Shown: piece after piece, positions 13,881-15,245 of the stretch
Position numbering within the stretch: the first letter of the stretch is position 1
How the letters are laid out: each line of letters opens with the position of its first letter
Assembly: GCF_030525755.1 (NCBI RefSeq)
Contig: NZ_JAUNEC010000042.1
Span: 1 to 15,245 of the forward strand
DNA length: 15,245 bases
From: Alysiella sp.
GTDB taxonomy: Bacteria > Pseudomonadota > Gammaproteobacteria > Burkholderiales > Neisseriaceae
Direction of reading: 5' to 3'
Notes under the pieces: generated by a model
Databases searched by the model: none
The model's input: the letters and a program-made list of their open reading frames with translations, nothing else
Told to the model about the DNA's origin: nothing
Made by a program: the position numbers and the translations under genes

Positions 13881-14055
13881 AGAACCTATATTCATAAGAT
13901 TGATAGATGGGTTTTTATCATAAAATCGCGGATTTTTGTGCCAATGATGGATTATTGGCATAAAAAACCAGTTTACGGGTTTCGCTAAAATCCAACACAG
14001 TAAGCGCGTAATTAGACGATAGAAAGCCACTATCAAGATAGGGAATACAGGTTCT
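13881..14055. repeat. 175-bp MITE-like element with AGAACCT ends
   Basis: The left end AGAACCTATATTC (13881-13893) and right end GAATACAGGTTCT (14043-14055) are inverted repeats matching at 12 of 13 positions. The similarity extends inward to 20 of 26, including TTGATAG/CTATCAA, and continues imperfectly to about 40 bp. The interior holds a perfect hairpin GCCAAT-N8-ATTGGC (13940-13959). It encodes no protein of note. The left-end 17-mer recurs exactly at 5618-5634. No clear target-site duplication is visible. Confidence 0.65.
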
Positions 14056-14079
14056 CTTAAAAACTTTGAAAATCAATAC

Positions 14080-14151
14080 GGTTGTTTGAAATTAATACAG
14101 ACAAAGCAAAAACAAAAGCCATTTACAATACTGTACGGTTTATATTTTCAA
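14080..14151. repeat. Correia-like small element (copy 2)
   Basis: GGTTGTTT (14080-14087) followed by AGACAAAGCAA (14099-14109) matches copy 1 at 27 of 33 positions. The right part GTACGGTTTATATTTTCAA (14133-14151) matches 5475-5493 at 16 of 19. The interior is shorter than in copy 1. TTGAAAAT (14066-14073) and ATTTTCAA (14144-14151) form outer inverted repeats. Confidence 0.55.
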
Positions 14152-14177
14152 TGTTCTTAACTTGCATAGGCTAGATG

Positions 14178-14248
14178 CTTGAACCCACCATTTTTTTACA
14201 GCACGCATTCTCTCCCATTTCATACTGCCTGAAAACGGTAGGTTCAAG
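14178..14248 (-). other. Inverted repeat between the transporter operon and speB
   Basis: CTTGAACCCACC (14178-14189) and GGTAGGTTCAAG (14237-14248) enclose 47 nt that contain T7 and a degenerate uptake sequence. In minus-strand RNA the arms form a continuous 12-bp stem with one G-U pair; in plus-strand RNA one pair is a mismatch. It may structure the speB mRNA 3' end. I see no other feature up to 14297. Confidence 0.5.
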
Positions 14249-14297
14249 TACTCCGACACACAAAATATTTATTAAAAATAGATTGTTAAATTATTTA

Positions 14298-15221
14298 TTA
14301 AGCCTTTTTGCTGCCTTGCAAATACAGCATTTCCAAAGCCAAAGTCGCGCCTGCCAAAGACGTGATGTCCGCATGGTCATAGGCTGGGGCAACTTCCACC
14401 AAATCCATGCCCACAATGTTCACATCTTGCAAACCGCGCAGGATTTTCAACACGCGGTCGGTGCTTAAACCGCCACAAACAGGCGTTCCCGTACCGGGGG
14501 CGTAGGCTGGGTCTAGGCAGTCAATGTCAAAGGTCAAATACACGGGCAAATCGCCAACGGTCTCTTTGATTTTTTTGACAATATTGTCCACGCTGTCATC
14601 ATTGACTTGTGGGGCTGGCAATACGGTGTAGGGCAAATTTTTGTCGTATTCGGTGCGAATGCCAATTTGTATGGAACGCGCTGGGTCAATCAAACCTTCT
14701 TTGGGCGCGGTGTAGAACATGGTGCCGTGGTCAAATTCGCTGCCATTTTCGTAGGTGTCGGTGTGTGCGTCAAAGTGCAGCAGGGCGAGTTTGCCGAAAT
14801 GTTTGGCGTGGGCGCGTAACAAGGGCAGCGTGATGAAATGGTCGCCGCCAAAAGTCAGGCAGCGTTTGCCCGCAGCAAGCAGTTTTTCGGTATGGCTTTG
14901 TAATTTTTGTACAAAATCGCGGCTGTCGCCAAAAGCGTACACCAAATCGCCACAATCCACGATGTTCAAACGTTGGCGTACGTCAAAATCCCAAGGGAAA
15001 CGGCAGCCTTCCCATGCCAAATTCACCGAGGCGCGGCGAATGCCTTCCGCCCCAAAACGGCTGCCTGTGCGCCCTGATGTGGCGATGTCGTAAGGCACGC
15101 CTGTAATCACCCAATCGGCATCGCTGTCGTAGGGCGAAAAATGGACAGGCAGCCTGCAAAAGCCAAAATTATTGGCAACCAAAGAAATGTCGGTTTGTCC
15201 ATTTAAGGTGGTCAAAGTCAT
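14298..15221 (-). CDS. speB: Agmatinase (arginase/ureohydrolase family)
   Basis: Hydrolyses agmatine to putrescine and urea with a binuclear Mn centre in the cytoplasm. The 307-aa length equals that of E. coli SpeB plus one. All metal ligands are present: His128 (GGDH), Asp151, His153 and Asp155 (DAHTD), and Asp232 and Asp234 (DIDCLDP), two residues offset from E. coli. SGRTGSRFGAEGIRRAS (49-65) and FDHGTMF (163-169) are also typical of agmatinases, against the related guanidinobutyrases and proclavaminate hydrolases. AAAGGAAC precedes the ATG. The gene converges on the TRAP operon. Its promoter lies beyond the window. A variant uptake sequence (AGGCAGCCTGCA) lies at 15147-15158 in its 5' part. 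Confidence 0.92.
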   Translation of the reverse strand: MTLTTLNGQTDISLVANNFGFCRLPVHFSPYDSDADWVITGVPYDIATSGRTGSRFGAEGIRRASVNLAWEGCRFPWDFDVRQRLNIVDCGDLVYAFGDSRDFVQKLQSHTEKLLAAGKRCLTFGGDHFITLPLLRAHAKHFGKLALLHFDAHTDTYENGSEFDHGTMFYTAPKEGLIDPARSIQIGIRTEYDKNLPYTVLPAPQVNDDSVDNIVKKIKETVGDLPVYLTFDIDCLDPAYAPGTGTPVCGGLSTDRVLKILRGLQDVNIVGMDLVEVAPAYDHADITSLAGATLALEMLYLQGSKKA

Positions 15222-15245
15222 TTTGTGTTCCTTTTTGTGAAAAAT

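Noticed and set aside
14041..14055. GGGAAT as half of a neisserial dRS3 repeat
   Set aside because: The partner ATTCCC at the required 8-nt spacing is absent; the sequence is better explained as the right end of the AGAACCT element.
1..15245. CRISPR array or complete insertion sequence
   Set aside because: No regularly spaced direct repeats and no transposase-like reading frame seen on either strand.

Overview
The window looks like chromosomal DNA of a member of the Neisseriaceae. Copies of a 12-mer matching the DNA uptake sequence AGGCTGCCTGAA are scattered through it, and the rimP, nusA, infB, orn and speB products resemble neisserial proteins. I count 13 exact copies. Eight sit inside the 15-base palindrome TTCAGGCWGCCTGAA and five are one-sided. 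All five one-sided copies read AGGCTGCCTGAA, none AGGCAGCCTGAA. That is the dialect I associate with Simonsiella-type bacteria rather than Kingella (AGGCAGCCTGAA) or Neisseria (GCCGTCTGAA). The genus is an inference.

Layout. 1-3141, minus strand: rimP, nusA and the 5' part of infB, the usual translation/transcription-factor operon; infB runs off the left edge. 3380-3554, plus: a promoter, tRNA-Leu(CAA) and its terminator. 3692-5362, minus: a lipoprotein of the tannase/feruloyl esterase family and its terminator. 5363-5642: a repeat-rich gap. 5643-6203, minus: oligoribonuclease (orn). 6273-7217, minus: a LysR-type regulator, divergent from a seven-gene plus-strand cluster at 7325-13857. 13858-14297: a second repeat-rich gap holding relatives of the repeats in the first gap. 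14298-15221, minus: agmatinase (speB).

The plus-strand cluster encodes a complete 3-hydroxybenzoate/gentisate route. The order is maleylpyruvate isomerase (nagL), FAD 3-hydroxybenzoate 6-monooxygenase (nagX), gentisate 1,2-dioxygenase (nagI) and fumarylpyruvate hydrolase (nagK). A three-part TRAP transporter (P, Q and M subunits) follows directly. The enzymes would turn 3-hydroxybenzoate into gentisate, maleylpyruvate, fumarylpyruvate, and finally fumarate plus pyruvate. The transporter probably brings in the aromatic acid or a related one. The LysR protein probably controls the cluster from the shared 107-bp divergent region, which holds a dyad overlapping the regulator's own promoter. The nearby tannase-family lipoprotein could release phenolic acids outside the cytoplasm, but that link rests only on proximity.

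The most notable points are: the aromatic-acid cluster with its own TRAP system in a neisserial genome; an infB whose product lacks the usual first N-terminal domain, with an in-frame stop ruling out a longer start; a terminator-like hairpin directly before rimP; and two families of small dispersed repeats, one with Correia-like features, both present in each of the two large gaps.
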